64,000 bases of DNA from Pseudoneurospora amorphoporcata. Lineage: Eukaryota; Ascomycota; Sordariomycetes; Sordariales; Sordariaceae. Below are positions 46,566 through 58,994 of this stretch, in pieces. The position numbers and the translations under genes were made by a program. Numbering within the stretch: position 1 is the stretch's first letter; each line of letters begins with the position of its first letter. The stretch is from positions 62,001 through 126,000 of the forward strand of contig MU859137.1 of assembly GCA_033297205.1 (NCBI GenBank). Reading direction: 5' to 3'. The notes beneath the pieces were generated by a model, which did not search any database, was not told the origin of the DNA, and saw only the letters and a program-made list of their open reading frames with translations.

Positions 46566-48493
46566 GGCGCCGAGAGACGGCAACTGACGTGCAGAAGCCT
46601 GGCGATGCGGTAATGGGGTTGGTGTTTCGTGGTGAGACAATGCCGGTAGTTGACCTTCACGGGCTAGCACATGGACAGCTGGGACAAGCCAGCGAGGGAA
46701 CACAAGACCGATATCACGAGAGATTCGGTTTGATGGACAGGTTCCGTGCCTGGGGTGATCTGTGATCTGTGAGTCAACTAACAGGTCTTTGCAGGATGCG
46801 AGTGGTGGGAATCCAGCCATAAGATTGTTGGGGGGCACATACGATCAGTTCCGTCTCCTAATGTCGGGTAAACAGGATGAGACCGATGATCAGGGCCGTT
46901 GTGGAGGAACGAGGTCAAAAGCCGAGCGCCAGATTTGCCTCCGTGGGAATGCGAAGCTTCAAGTTTTGAAGGATCAGGTATGGAGTCGACTAGGACCGTT
47001 ACTCGTGGAAGGCGCTAGCTAGGTCGGAATTTGAAGCTTGAAGGTCGGGAACGGAATCCGGATAGACAGGAGGTGGGTGAGTGAATGGACGGGGGAAGCT
47101 TCAGATATGCACTGTTGCAGAGGTGAGTGGTCTGTGAGGGATGGAGTACAAAGTACTTTTGGAAGCTCTCGTCTCGAAAAGATGACCAAGCCTGAGATGG
47201 GTCGAGAACCTTTGCGGTTGGCTTTGGTGATATCAGAAGACCTCGGGCAAAGCGAAAACAGTCGAGGGTGGTTGAGACAGACTTCTTCAACCGAGCAGCT
47301 TCCAATGGTTCTTGTAAGCTCCAGTCAAGCTTTTGAGTAGCCAGGGAGAATAGGGAAGAAAAAAGGCTTGAAGGATGGAAAGGGAAGCTTAAGGTACCCG
47401 AACCAAGGTGGGCGGGTGTGTTGAAGTGAGTGGTTGATGTTCGGTCCCCGAGTCCCATCCACATCGGGTCCCGCGTATAAACATGAGGGCCCCGTGGGTG
47501 GTTATCGATGGCGAAGTGGGGGCTCCAGCAGGCCCCGACCATTTAAGAGATCTTAACATGACGGCATCTCACACAGGTGCAAATGCCCGCCAACTGAAGT
47601 GCATCTCTGTTAAGGATACCGTAGTCTTGGCATGTTTACCTCTGAACCTCAAGTACCTTACCGGTATCAACACTTCCTCTCCACTTCTCACTCACTCATC
47701 TTGAGACATGTCACTCATGTGCAAAAAGTGTGTTCGTAACGAGCAAAAGGTCTCGTGAGCAGTTTGTCGTATCTTGAGAGGTCAGCAGAGCGCACAGTAA
47801 GTAGCACGGGTTACCGCAATTGGGGTTCCATCATTGATTCCGAGCTTCCAGTCTCATCACCGGCATCCATCCACTATCAGCTGTACATAGCTTTCTCGCC
47901 GGTTACATCTCCCAAGTCCCATCACGGTGACAAGCAATGATTGGTTTTCAGCCGTAGGAGAAAAGGGAGGCCCTGCTCTGAGTAGTTCGCATCCTTCGCT
48001 TCGACAACAAAAAAAAGCGGAAAGGTCGAGAAAATAATTCGAGCTGGTTGATGTCGTCCAACAAGCCAATGGGAGGGCGTCATCGTGCCATGTGCCTGTG
48101 TTACAAGGCTGATTGATGAGCAGTCGTTGCGAAGAGGGGCATTCCATGCTGGAGCAAGCTAAGTGCGGGGCAAGCATGTGCTGTTGTCCGCTGTTGTGCA
48201 TACCTTATCCAATGTACCGGATCTCACATTCAAGGGACCGGCTGGCGATGAGAGCATTCGGAAGAAATGAAAAGCAGGACCATTGGATGACAACCTTGTC
48301 CTGCTCGTTGTAGGAAAAAGAAAGAAGAAAACAAGATGTAATGCAACCCAAAAACAGCTCAGTCTAAGGTACCGATCAACCTTTGGTTTCACGGATACCT
48401 GGCAGCCAGCTTTCAAGCGCTAACATGGACTTATATCTTGATTTGACAAATTATACCAACTTCCTATTCCCTCATAACAAATGTTGTAATGCT
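46566..48493. promoter_or_regulatory. upstream region of the NUC-2-like gene; 3' flank of CUE gene
   Basis: 1.9 kb. The left portion must hold the nuc-2-like promoter and leader. In unspliced RNA an open frame begun upstream (alternative GTG at 46838) reads through and stops at the ATG-TGA formed where the start codon is split. I did not find a CACGTG site in this interval by eye. No protein gene supported. Confidence 0.45.
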
Positions 48494-50069
48494 TTACTTC
48501 GCCTGCTCACTCTTCTTCGTCTTATCCCCCTCCACCAAACTATCAGCCATAGCATCAGCTGTTGCCTGTCTCAACCTCTCGTGGTCCGCATCCGTCGCTG
48601 TCGTATCCTCCATCTTGATCTGACTGCTGCCAGACTGGTTGCGCCTATGACCATGCTCGAACTCGTCGTCACTGTCTCCCAGGCTAAAAGGATCGTTGTC
48701 CGCAATCGGATTCGGGTCAACCGACGAAAGAGGTTGCCACTTGCTTGTCTTCGTTGCTGATCCAGCAGCGCTGCTACCTCCCGGGGCCGCAGCGGCACTG
48801 TCCTTGGACTGGATCCTCGGTGATGCGTCGTAGGCATTAATGTCTTCCACCGTATCTCTAAACGACACTTTCCTGCCGTCTGAGGACTTGGGAGACTTGG
48901 AAGGCGGCGGTGGCCTGAATGCATGGGGGTTGCCGTATAACTGCTGATGTGTACTTTGAGCGGTGTAAGGAGCTGTATTGATCGTGTTAGCAACAGTCCC
49001 GCATACGACTATATCACAGAACTTACTGCCGTCATTATTGAACTTCATGCCCGCAAAGTCATCGCTAAGGATGGTCGGATCGGCATCATAACGGTCATAG
49101 TCCGCGCTTCTGCGTTGCTGATTCCGGGTTGGCCTTCCGACAAACGCATTACTCTCGTTTTGCCGGCGCTGGTCCTCATCCTCGTCAAAGGTCTCGTCGA
49201 TCTTCTTCTTGATAGTCGTAAACCATGAGTTGACCTTGCTCTGCGTCTCAATAAACCCCTTGCGCAAGCTCTCCTTGATAACAGGTAAATCATCGTCAAT
49301 GAAACTGTGCTCCCGGTCGTCGTACAGCTCATTCGGCTTCAGGCCGGTCTCCTGCCGAGGACGCGGGGGCATGTGAGGTCCGCGAGCGCCAGTGGGCCCA
49401 TGGGAAGAGCCCGGGGTTCCGCGGTTCGCAGTTCTGGCCTCATATGCGGCGGTGCTCTCGAAGTGCTCCGCAAGTTGGCGGGCGTATATCTCGTCAGCCT
49501 CCAGCTGGGACCTATCGGTGGAAGTCGGGCCACCCGGCTGCTGCGCCGCGGGCCTCGGGGGAGGCGGCGGGGGTACGTCATCGTTCTGAACTGCATCGGG
49601 ATCCGTCATCTCGAGGAGAGCGTTGAAGGCGGGCTCGATCTGTCCGCGGCTGGCCCTAAGGACCGCCTTGATAACAGAAGGTTCGATGGAAGGGAACGCC
49701 TCCTTCAGGATCTGCTGGTTCTTTTGCTCCTCGGTCAACGGGCGGGGAGGCTTCGGCGGAGGGTTCTCGTCAGAGCCAGACGCATTCTGGGTGGCAGCAG
49801 TCGTTGTGGTATCAGTGCCCCCCAAGGGGATATTCTCCTGAGCTTCGTCGTCGTCCATTTCGAGCGGGCGAGCTGTCGTAGGTGATTCGGGCGCGGGTTC
49901 CACCGTTGCGTGCTTGGACTGCTCAAAGAAGGAATGTAAGATTAGAATACCAGATGACTCCGAAGGTTCGTGGAGAAGGACGAGTTGGATCTGCCAGGTG
50001 CTGCAAGATCACCCTGGTTGCCGGTGGGGAGAGGGGACTTACAACATTGCTGTCGGTTGGCGCAGACAT
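48494..50069 (-). CDS. CUE-domain ubiquitin-binding protein (465 aa)
   Basis: Three exons: 50043-50069 (MSAPTDSNV), 49027-49918 and 48494-48972. The CUE domain is at about 73-114 (TEEQKNQQILKEAFPSIEPS...VLRASRGQIEPAFNALLEM), a three-helix ubiquitin-binding fold with the AFP and di-leucine surface motifs. After a Pro-rich run comes a charged helix (DRSQLEADEIYARQLAEHF), then a predicted helix GFIETQSKVNSWFTTIKKKIDE, then a long Ser/Asp-rich disordered tail. This order resembles yeast Cue5/Don1-like proteins; Cue5 is an autophagy receptor for ubiquitinated cargo. Orthology is inferred. The second intron (48973-49026) is 54 nt and lacks stops, so an unspliced form would add 18 residues. The first in-frame ATG in the main exon would lose 20 or more residues; the spliced micro-exon gives a better start. 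Confidence 0.87.
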
Positions 50070-50902
50070 GACGGGCCACCTGGACTCCTGGAAAACGTTT
50101 GGTATTTTTGATGAATGTGGAAGCTTAGTGTTGAACCGAAAGCAATATCACAGGACGGTTGGTTGGAAGATTCAAGATGATGGGGGATGTTGGTAACCTA
50201 GTTCAAGGATGGTTGAAATGGTCAAACAGTAGTAGCGAGGTAGCCTGGACACCTGGATAGTGTAATTGTGCAGCCTATCTGCAGAACGGTGGAGATGGTG
50301 TGTCGCACAGCCAATTAGGTAACCGAACGACTGGGGGTTCACGCTGTTGCAATGTTCGCGCTTTGTCTACATACTCGGTGGATGTCCTGATGGCATAAGA
50401 TACGATGCCTGATCAAGAGACTCGGATGCTGCTTTCTCCTATTTGGAACAATCTTGGTTTGGGACGGGATCACGGCATCGCATGTGCGCTTCACTTGGGC
50501 TGCGGGGGGCCCATTCATGCCATGGTCCGATTACGTCGCCCAGGGACCTGAGCCACAATGACCGGGCGGGTGTGACTGATTTAGGGATTCCGTTTGGGAG
50601 CAGCTGTACCTTACACAATATCTTAGGACAACCTAACTCACTCTTTAGCTTGGTACATTATTTTGTCCATTGATAAGCCCGGTGACCTCTCATGCCAGCC
50701 CCGTGCAATTACACCTCCAGCCGGTTCACAAGTCCATCCCGCTTCCGCATCCACACTTCCCCGGATCGTCGTCGTGCGCGTGTCTCGTGTGAACGAGACC
50801 GACAGCACCCTCCACCGAGGTTCTACCTACCAATTCCCAACCTCACCTCACCAGACTACCGAATCCAACATTGGACGGAAACCCTTCTCACATGCCGCAA
50901 TA
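50070..50902. promoter_or_regulatory. shared divergent promoter region, CUE gene / vps20
   Basis: 833 bp between head-to-head start codons. Promoters and leaders of both genes lie here. No coding signal of its own. Confidence 0.55.
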
Positions 50903-51724
50903 ATGGGTAACTCTCCAAGCCGCGTTACGGCGCAAGATAAGTACGCAACGCATCCAAAGTCAAAGTCCAAACCAAGAATAAGTCGAGTCGAAACTAACCA
51001 TTCCCTCCCCCAGGGCAATCCTCGACCTAAAAACCCAGCGCGACAAACTCCACCAATACCAGCGCAAAATCACCGTCCTCACCGACCGCGAAACCGCCAT
51101 CGCGCGGCAGATGTTAGCCAAGGGCGACAAGCAGCGTGCGCTTTTGGCTCTCCGACGCAAAAAGTACCAGGAATCGCTTCTCCAGAAAACCGATGCGCAG
51201 CTTGAACAACTCGAAAAACTCACGTCGAGCGTGGAGTTTGCGCTGATACAAAAGGATGTGTTTTTCGGCTTGCAGCAGGGGACGAAAGTTCTGAAAGAAA
51301 TCCATGCGGAGATGGGTGGGCTGGAACACGTGGAGAAGATGATGGGGGAGACGGCGGAGGAGGTTGCTTATCAACAGGTTTGTCTTCTTCATTCCTTTCA
51401 TCCTGTTCTGGAGGGATTGTCAGGGATGTTAAGTGGGTGGATGGCTAATGATGTGGACCAAAAAAATAGGAAGTAAGCGAAATGCTAGGAGGCCGCATCT
51501 CCAACCAGGACGAAGACGAAGTCGAAGAAGAGTTGGCCGCGTTGGAGGCTGAGGTGGCTGCTAAGAGCAGGCCGGTGTCGGTACAGCCAGTGCCACAGGT
51601 GCCGCTACCGAATGTTCCCGACACCGAGTTACCGTCGACCCCGTCGAGAGTTGAAGAAGAGAGGCAGCAGCAGCAGCGACAGCAACGACAGAAGCAAGAG
51701 GAGAGACAGGCTATGTTGGCTTGA
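50903..51724 (+). CDS. vps20: ESCRT-III subunit Vps20/CHMP6 (218 aa)
   Basis: Three exons: 50903-50940, 51014-51377 and 51470-51724. Vps20 receives the signal from ESCRT-II on endosomes and nucleates Snf7 polymerisation, driving intralumenal vesicle formation. The protein starts MGNSPSRVT, a good N-myristoylation signal as in CHMP6, which anchors it to the endosome. The Snf7 core follows: AILDLKTQRDKLHQYQRKI, VLTDRETAIARQMLAKGDKQ, ALLALRRKKYQESLL and QQGTKVLKEIHAEMGGLE. The acidic C-terminal part (NQDEDEVEEELAALEAEV) is the autoinhibitory/MIM region, ending in a Gln/Arg-rich stretch. Length matches the family. The gene is head to head with the CUE-domain gene. Confidence 0.95.
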
Positions 51725-52620
51725 TGATGGTAATGGATTGATGATGGGTTATGAATATATTATAAACAAAGTGGAGAGGTGTTCTGGAGTTTCTTGATTA
51801 CATGGAGATTCTTGGGTTCAATACGCTTAGGGGCATCATGAAGTCATTTTGGGGATTACTGTGAATACCCCTCTTATCTGTATTTTGGGCTATGAAAGAG
51901 TGAGGAATTCGTCAAATCATTGTCTGCTCAGATACTGCGGACAACACGTTCGCATTCTACCACGACTCGTTTCTATTGCCAGTCGACTGTCCAATTCACG
52001 ATGCAAACTTCGTTCTTACAACTTGCGGATCAACTTATTCATTGCACGTTGTTTCAGGATTCGCCAATGCGCTGCTATGAGCATGTTCACATGCCCAGCG
52101 ATCCCCTCCTCATATACATGACTCTTGAAAGCAAAAGTAATACAATACCCTACACCATACACCATGGTCTTACTTGGTCTAATGCTGAACACATTGGTAT
52201 GCAATACGCCATGACCCCGTGTCATTTCCACCTCCTTTTATAATAGAAGATACGCTCCTGATGCCCCTCTCAACGAAAAATACAAAACCCGCCTGATACA
52301 TAAATGTTCCATGCTCTTGAGCCTGTTTTAAACACCAGAAAATGCAAGCTGCCACCCATACACGATAATCATAACGCCTGGTCATGCATCTCTTAACAAC
52401 ATGCCTCCGCTCCAGTCCTTGGATATCCACAGGGTATCTTCACACTATGTATGTAAGGCCTTGTCACTCATTCGTCGCTGGAAAGGTTGAGAAGGAACGT
52501 GCGAACAGACCCGCACGAAAGGTCCTACAGGAAAATCAACAGTAGGGCTGGTTGGCCCGACGTGAGATCTTTTCGTATGCCACAATGTCGCTCTATTGTA
52601 CGACACCGCCACCGCGTCTT
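51725..52620. other. convergent intergenic region between vps20 and DUF2293 gene
   Basis: 896 bp holding the two 3' flanks; AT-richer than coding DNA, with TATAT/ATAAT patches after 51740 that could serve 3'-end formation. No gene supported. Confidence 0.5.
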
Positions 52621-55562
52621 CTAGTGATGCGGCGGGTACGTAGAAACTGGCGCGTATACGGGAGTCCGCAATGGCGCATGTGTGGCTTCAGGTTGTCCGT
52701 GGTACCGGTAGTCGTGACCCAAGGGAATGTACGTAGCAACAGGTTGAAAGTGCCCGTCAGTTCTGCGAAACCATTGATTAGTACCTGTCGGGAAAATAAT
52801 TGTGTTGCGGAGGGAAACTTACTCAATACCCAGGACTCTTTCCTGCCGCTTTACACTACCACTTGGATATCCATCGGCATGGCGTTTGATGCCTGATACA
52901 ACCTCCTCAGAGCGATGGTCGGCGGGTTGCTGATACCTTCCAATCACGCGCTCGGTTCGCGGATAAGTCGTGTGACCTGACCGAGAGTCGTGGATCCGCT
53001 CGCCCTCACGGTAGACTTGCCCATAGTCTTGAGGACGTGAAGCCGTCGGCCGAGAGTCGTACAACTCCACATCCACTGGCACTGGCTGGGAGCCGTGACG
53101 TTTTGGAAACTTGTTGGACACCCTTACGATCTCAGCAAAGTCTCCCAGTTGGTCCTCGACATACTGGCCGTTTCTAGGGTCAGGACGCCACCTGTCGCGG
53201 TCCCCAACATAGATAGCGCCTGATTGATTGACGTCTTCGTGTTCTCTTCTAGGCGGTGGTGGAGGGCGTGCCTCTTGAGAGTAGCGCGCCGGTACTACAC
53301 TCTCATGCCTCACTGGTCCGGGAGAATCGTGGATCACAATCGGACGGACCTCCGACCTAGGATAAGCGTTGTCCTCTCTGATCCATGACTGGGTATCCGC
53401 TCTGACGGGCTGTCCGTAATCACGGTATGAGGGCATGTCATGGGGGTTACCAGTGCCTGCAACTTGAGCATACGCCCGAGTCAGAACACGCGGTTGCGAG
53501 CTAACCACGATATAAGACTCGGGGCGTGCAGCAGGCGCCGTGGCGGTTCGGATGCCTTCACTTCGAGGTGGAAGCGTGATGAATTCTTCCCGAGTATTCA
53601 GTGTGTAATGCACCTGCCTACTGGGCATATCGTTATGGGCCTCCCGCGGCTGCCTGTACTCCTGACCAGGAAACTCGGTCGGGAACTTTGCAACATCTGG
53701 GGATCTTTCCTCAACGGACGGCACGAGATAGTCCCTGAGGTCTTCGCCGTCATGTCTTACCCGTTCGACAACAGCGCCGGCATGAGAAGCAGCTTGAGGC
53801 CCAACTATAGGTCTGGAGCTGTTCCTAAGCGGCAGGCGTTTAACAGGCCAGTCCTGTCCACGGTAAAGATTGGAATCACCCACTCGTGGTGCCGATTCGA
53901 CAAAACCAGGCCGCTGCACACTGCTGTAAGACGGCCCCGATTGTTGAGAGACATTTTCGTAGACATATCGCGCTGGTTGTAGTGGTTCCCTTGTGTAGTA
54001 TATACCTTGATCCATCGGGCGGACATTCTCAGGCCCAGTAGGCTGCCAAGGTTGAGGTACCCGATTGGCTGACCTGTCGATGCCATCTGTGGCGGTAGGG
54101 CTGGGCACATGCTCAACATTCCCAAGCCGCTGACGCTCGACTGCCTGGCTCCAGGCCTGACCGACAGCTCGGTACCTGTTGAAGCCACGTTCGGCTCTCT
54201 TTGCAGCCAGTCTCTCCTTTCGGGCTTCCTTCTTGGCCTTCTTCTTGTTTGCTCTTCGCGAGATTGCTGGGCCTGGTTGAGCATGACTGGGCTGAGTTAG
54301 ATCGACAGTTGGGGGAGATGGCTTCGGGGCTGGGACAGGCAGCGTGGATCGGACCCGCGCGGTCTCCTTATCTGGCGAAACCTCTTCCACTGAAGAGGTG
54401 TCAGAAGATTGATCCTCGTCATCGTCGTCCTCGTCTTCATCATCGCTTTCTGAGTCCGAAATGACGACAACTTCGGCCAAGATTTCGTCAAGCTGGTCGC
54501 GGCCCGTCTCCTCATCTCCTCGCCACTTGACCAGGTAGTCGAGACAGAGACCCTCAACGGCTTTCCTAGCATTGACATAGCTTGTTTCTCTTAGAAGCTT
54601 GTCATATCTCGTGTGGTTATGTCTGATATGAGCAAGAACAGCGAGCTGAACACGACGTGAAAGCGTAACATGAGCAGCAAGACCGACCGGCGGATCCTTT
54701 TTGTCTTTTAGTCGTGCCTAGAACAGAGAAAAGTAAGTACGTGAATCCACCCAAGGAATTTGTTTCGACGGTTTATCAATATGGATGGTGCGCCTACCTT
54801 GTTGAACGAGTGTTCAAGAATCATTTGGCGGTCGGTGTTCGGTATACGCGGAAACAGATCCCTTATAGCTGCGTCAGCTTGCTTGTTGATGTCTTCTTGT
54901 TTCTCTGGGATGGGCTCCGGTTGGCCGGCGCCTGTATCAGGTGTAGGCAGTTCCGAGTCTTGTCCCAATTGTTGACGTGCCTGCTCGACAATGGACTCTC
55001 GAACATGAATACCAACACGGTTCAGATGGCGACTAAGCTCCTTGGAGAACTGGCCGTTGGAAGACTACAAAGCGTAGTGTCAGAACATGGTCAGGTTGAA
55101 GGTGGGAAGGCGGAATTTATTACAAACCGTGACGATAAAGATCATGGCACCATGCTCTCGGGAAAGCTCTTTACAAGCAGAAGTCAAGGTGGGATTGCCA
55201 ATGGGCACAAACTCGAAGCCCGGCGGGGGCTCCCGATTCTCGGTGAACTGTTGCTTGTTAGTCAACGCATTACTCTCCCAAACGCACACATGCCAGCGCT
55301 TGTTTGGCGCATAGATAGATGTCCAGTTCCGGTCGGTCATTACCTCGATCTCCAGCTTCTTCTTCTTGTCCTTGTTCTCAATGAACTCAAACCAGGACTT
55401 GTGTTTGGATGAACACTGTGGTCGGTCAGGCTTGGCTACCAGGCCAGCGGGGAGCGGCGCAGTCCAGTCCATGATATTGCCCTTGCGATCCCTCTGATGC
55501 CGTGCTTTGGCATGATCTCCCCTGGCCGCGCCATGGCCAGTGGTTCTCTTCTCTCTACCCAT
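52621..55562 (-). CDS. DUF2293 domain protein with acidic and low-complexity C-terminus (912 aa)
   Basis: Four exons: 55128-55562, 54798-55064, 52823-54717 and 52621-52762; introns of 63, 80 and 60 nt keep phase. The DUF2293 domain, of unknown function and typical of filamentous fungi, is recognisable around 205-310: ADAAIRDLFPRIPNTDRQ, ARLKDKKDPPVGLAAHVTL, AVLAHIRHNHTRYDKLL and VEGLCLDYLVKWRGDEETG. It is followed directly by an acidic run (ISDSESDDEDEDDDDED, about 320-336). The remaining 570 residues are rich in Arg, Pro, Tyr and Ser with many RPIV/YVV-type short motifs and no fold I recognise; KKKAKKEARKERLAAKR is a likely nuclear signal. The N-terminal part has SSKHKSWFEFIENKDKKKK and FEFVPIGNPTLTSACKE, with no known motif. 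Start ATG 55562 (MGREKRTTGHG). Function unknown; a nuclear nucleic-acid or chromatin role is a guess. Confidence 0.85.
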
Positions 55563-56898
55563 ATCGGTCGACAATAGCCTACAACCCCAGCATGAAAGCG
55601 CAATAGTCAGTAGCCTTTTTGGTTCACGCCACGCTTATACCTTTGGTGCGGAGCAATCAAGACAAGCAGCGCGGGGTTATCCTTCAAAGGGTCCTCGTGG
55701 TGAACTGGAGGCAAAGAAAGCAGACGAAGACTGAATCCGAGGCCGGGCGGGCTGTCGCGATGGCTTTCGCTCTGTTCAGCTGTGGACGGCGTCGCCTTCG
55801 AGCAAGCGAAGCAAGATCAATGCTTGCGCAGATGATGAGAAGGAAAACTGGAAACGAGAACAGGCGCAGAACGAGGAGTAGAAAAGAACGTCGACTTCTT
55901 GTTCAGCTAGACGTGAAGACAAGCAAGCCGCGACAAAGATAGGCGCGGTAAGAGAACTGCGAGGATTTGTGATGCCACGGAGTGCGAAAGCAATGAGATC
56001 TCTCGTCAGTTTCCGATACCACGCGGTCTTTTGTTCTCTTTCGCGCTTCGCAGAAAGCTGAGAATCTCAAGAACCGTTCAAGTTCAAATTGGTGGGGGAG
56101 TAGTAGTAGTAGGGGCTACAGCGACAACTGAAAGAAGCAGGGCACAAGTCGAAATATGCGCAAGGGTTCAAGAAGTCGGATCTGAAGTTGTCCTGCAGAA
56201 AGGCCGCGGTCAAGTCAGATGAAGGCAGGTGGCAAGTTCGGCGCTGCTTTTTCAATTGATGTGGATGTTGGAGGACAGGACGGACGAGTGATGGAATGAC
56301 AGGCGGAGAGCAAGAACAGGCAATTGAGTCGAAGGGCCGGGAGACACCTGCAGAAGGCAGAAAACAGAGTTCGGGCTGGCGGCCCACATGACTGCGATGA
56401 CAGGAGGCGGAATGAGTGGGGCCTGACACTGCCCGCGCGTCCAGCCCAATCTGAGAATGGTTTCACGTGCGCCACAATGTCCTATGGCGCCACACTTTGC
56501 ACGACGTGACCATTATCGCAACTTCCATCATTGCAACCATCACGGCAACTGGACTGTGATTGCAATGCTGCCTGGACGGGGAACGACTCCCAAAGTTTGT
56601 ACCTTCGCTTTTGAACAACACTAGGTAAAGCAGCCAAGTATTTCGCGACAGTAACTCAGGCACCGCTTTCTCTTCGGAAAGAACGATAAACCCAAGCAAC
56701 TTTTGCATTCAACACGAAATCGCGACGGCATTGGCACCTGTCGGGTGTCGTGACAAAAATATAATTATCGACCGCCTCACACTGCTGTAGGTTTACTTCA
56801 ATCAGAGCGAGTATCGTGTATAAGTCGCCATCTCCTGGTCATTACTACCATTTTTCTGAACACTTTTCACACCACTGAATGCTTGAGCTTTCCTCAAA
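55563..56898. promoter_or_regulatory. divergent intergenic region, DUF2293 gene / DHX35-like gene
   Basis: 1.3 kb between head-to-head starts. A CACGTG hexamer is present near 56465. Open frames here (for example 55619-55942 +) are Arg-rich translations without coding character. Confidence 0.5.
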
Positions 56899-58994
56899 AT
56901 GGCAGCTGATCTTGGACTCGACGCCGGTTTCATTCCTGCCTTGCACAAGCCATCTGCACTTTTGCCCATCGCCAAACATCGCGAGGCTCTGCTGTACACG
57001 GTAGAAACGCATCCTGTCACCATCGTCGTCGGTCAGACAGGTTCTGGAAAGAGTACGCAAATCCCTCAGTTCCTTGAGAAAGCAGGATGGTGTGCTGATG
57101 GGAAGGTCATTGCAATTACTCAGGTATGTAGAAATCATGCCCTTGATACTTCCAAAAACACAAGCTCGACATGGCTATGCTAACGTTTCCATAGCCTCGC
57201 CGTGTCGCTGCAACCACTGTTGCCATCAGAGTAGCCGAAGAATTTGGCTGTGAACTTGGAAAGGAAGTCGGCTTCTCCATCCGCTTCGAGGATGTCACCT
57301 CTGAAGCAACCCGCATCAAGTTCCTCACTGACGGTCTTCTGATTAGAGAGGCGCTCGTTGATCCCTTGCTTTCTCGCTACTCCGTCATCATGATCGATGA
57401 AGCCCATGAAAGGTCCATCAGCTCTGACATCTTGCTTGGCTTACTCAAGAAGATCCGCAAGAAGCGTCCCGAGCTGAGGATCATTATCAGCAGTGCAACT
57501 CTGCAAGCCGAGGAATCTCTTAGGTTCTTCTCCGATAGCACTGACGAGGCCAAGTCCGCTGACAATGTCAAGTCTGACGAGAAGCAGGATGCCCCGGTCG
57601 GCGCCATCGTCAGCCTGGAAGGTCGGACATACCCCATTGATATCCTCTACACCGAGAAGCCCGTCGAGGACTATCTTGAGAAGGCCATCTCGACCGTCTT
57701 CGACATTCACGCCAACGAACCCAAGGGTGACATTCTCGTTTTTCTGACCGGCAGGGACGAGATCGAAAAGGCCGTCGAAGCTGTCTCCGAGCGCTCCGCC
57801 CAGTTGCCCGCAGGATCCGAAGCCATCTTGCCTTTGCCACTTTATGCTGGCCTCCCGACTGAGAAGCAGATGTACGTGTTTGATCAGACTCCCGACAACT
57901 TCAGAAAGGTCATCTTCTCGACCAACATCGCCGAAGCCTCCGTGACCATTGATGGCATCGTCTATGTCGTCGATTCCGGCTTTGTCAAACTGCGAGCATA
58001 CAACCCCCAGACCGGAATAGAGACACTGACTGTAACGCCCGTTTCCAAAGCCTCTGCCGCACAGCGTGTTGGGCGAGCGGGCAGAACGAAAGCTGGAAAA
58101 TGCTTCCGTCTCTATACCGAGGAAGCGTACCAGGCCCTCCCTGATGCCAACCCCCCCGAGATTCAACGGTCAAATTTGGCACCTTTCGTTCTTCAGCTCA
58201 AGGCACTCGGCATTGACAATGTCTTGCGCTTTGATTTCCTCACCCCACCCCCTGCTGAGCTCATGACGCGTGCTTTGGAGCTGCTGTACTCCCTGGGTGC
58301 TTTGGATGACTACGCCAAACTCACGAAGCCGCTGGGTCTGAGGATGGCTGAGCTGGCCGTTGAACCAATGATGGCCAAGACCGTCCTCTCCGCCTCTTCT
58401 TTCGGTTGCCTTGACGAGATGTTGACAATTGCAGCCATGACCAGCCTGGGCGGTTCCATCTGGGTCCAGCCCGACGGCGGAAAGGAAGAAGCAGAGAGCG
58501 CGAAGCGCAAGTTTGCTGCTGATGAAGGTGACCATCTTACGCTTTTGAACGTCTACCAGGCATTCGTTACCAGGGGACGCAAGGAGGCCCGGTTCTGTCA
58601 CGATAACCTCATCAACTTCAAGGCAATGACGCGCGCCATGAGCATCCGCGCGCAGTTGAGAAGGTGGCTTGAACGCTTTGGGATCACCGAGGATGACTCG
58701 TCAGTCGCTCAGGCAGGAGCTGGAGTTAACAAGGCGGAGCAGATCCGACGATGCCTGACAACGGGTTACTTTGCCCATGCTGCACGTATGCAGCCGGACG
58801 GATCCTTCCGAAACGTGTCAGGCACGACGGTGCTGCACGCCCATCCCAGCTCGCTCATGTTCAACCGTAAGGCTGACTGGGTCGTCTTCCACGAGATCAT
58901 AGAGTCCGGGGAGAAGACATTTATTCGGGACATCACCAAGATCGAGAAGAACTGGCTGGTCGAGTATGCGCCTGCCTTTTACAGTACGATGTGA
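56899..58994 (+). CDS. DEAH-box RNA helicase, DHX35-like (674 aa)
   Basis: Two exons, 56899-57123 and 57195-58994, with a 71-nt intron placed between the Q and P of motif Ia. All DEAH helicase motifs are visible: I GQTGSGKST (45-53), Ia TQPRRVAATT (74-83), II DEAH (143-146), III SAT (175-177), IV LVFLTGRDEIE, V STNIAEASVTIDGI and VI QRVGRAGRTKAG (365 on). They are followed by the helicase-associated (winged-helix/ratchet) and OB-fold regions (VLHAHPSSLMFN, WVVFHEIIES). The compact 674-aa length, the lack of an N-terminal extension and the TQIPQFLEKAGW / RIKFLTDGLLIRE wording point to the DHX35 group, which associates with the human C-complex spliceosome and is absent from budding yeast. Group assignment is from pattern, not from a tree. 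Confidence 0.92.

Noticed and set aside
46560..46838. 92-codon minus-strand ORF ending in ATG-TGA at the nuc-2 start
   Set aside because: Begins with a non-ATG codon and has no family; its end coincides with the split start codon, and it would at most be a leader frame in unspliced RNA.
57441..58166. 241-codon minus-strand ORF in the helicase gene
   Set aside because: Antisense shadow of conserved helicase coding sequence.
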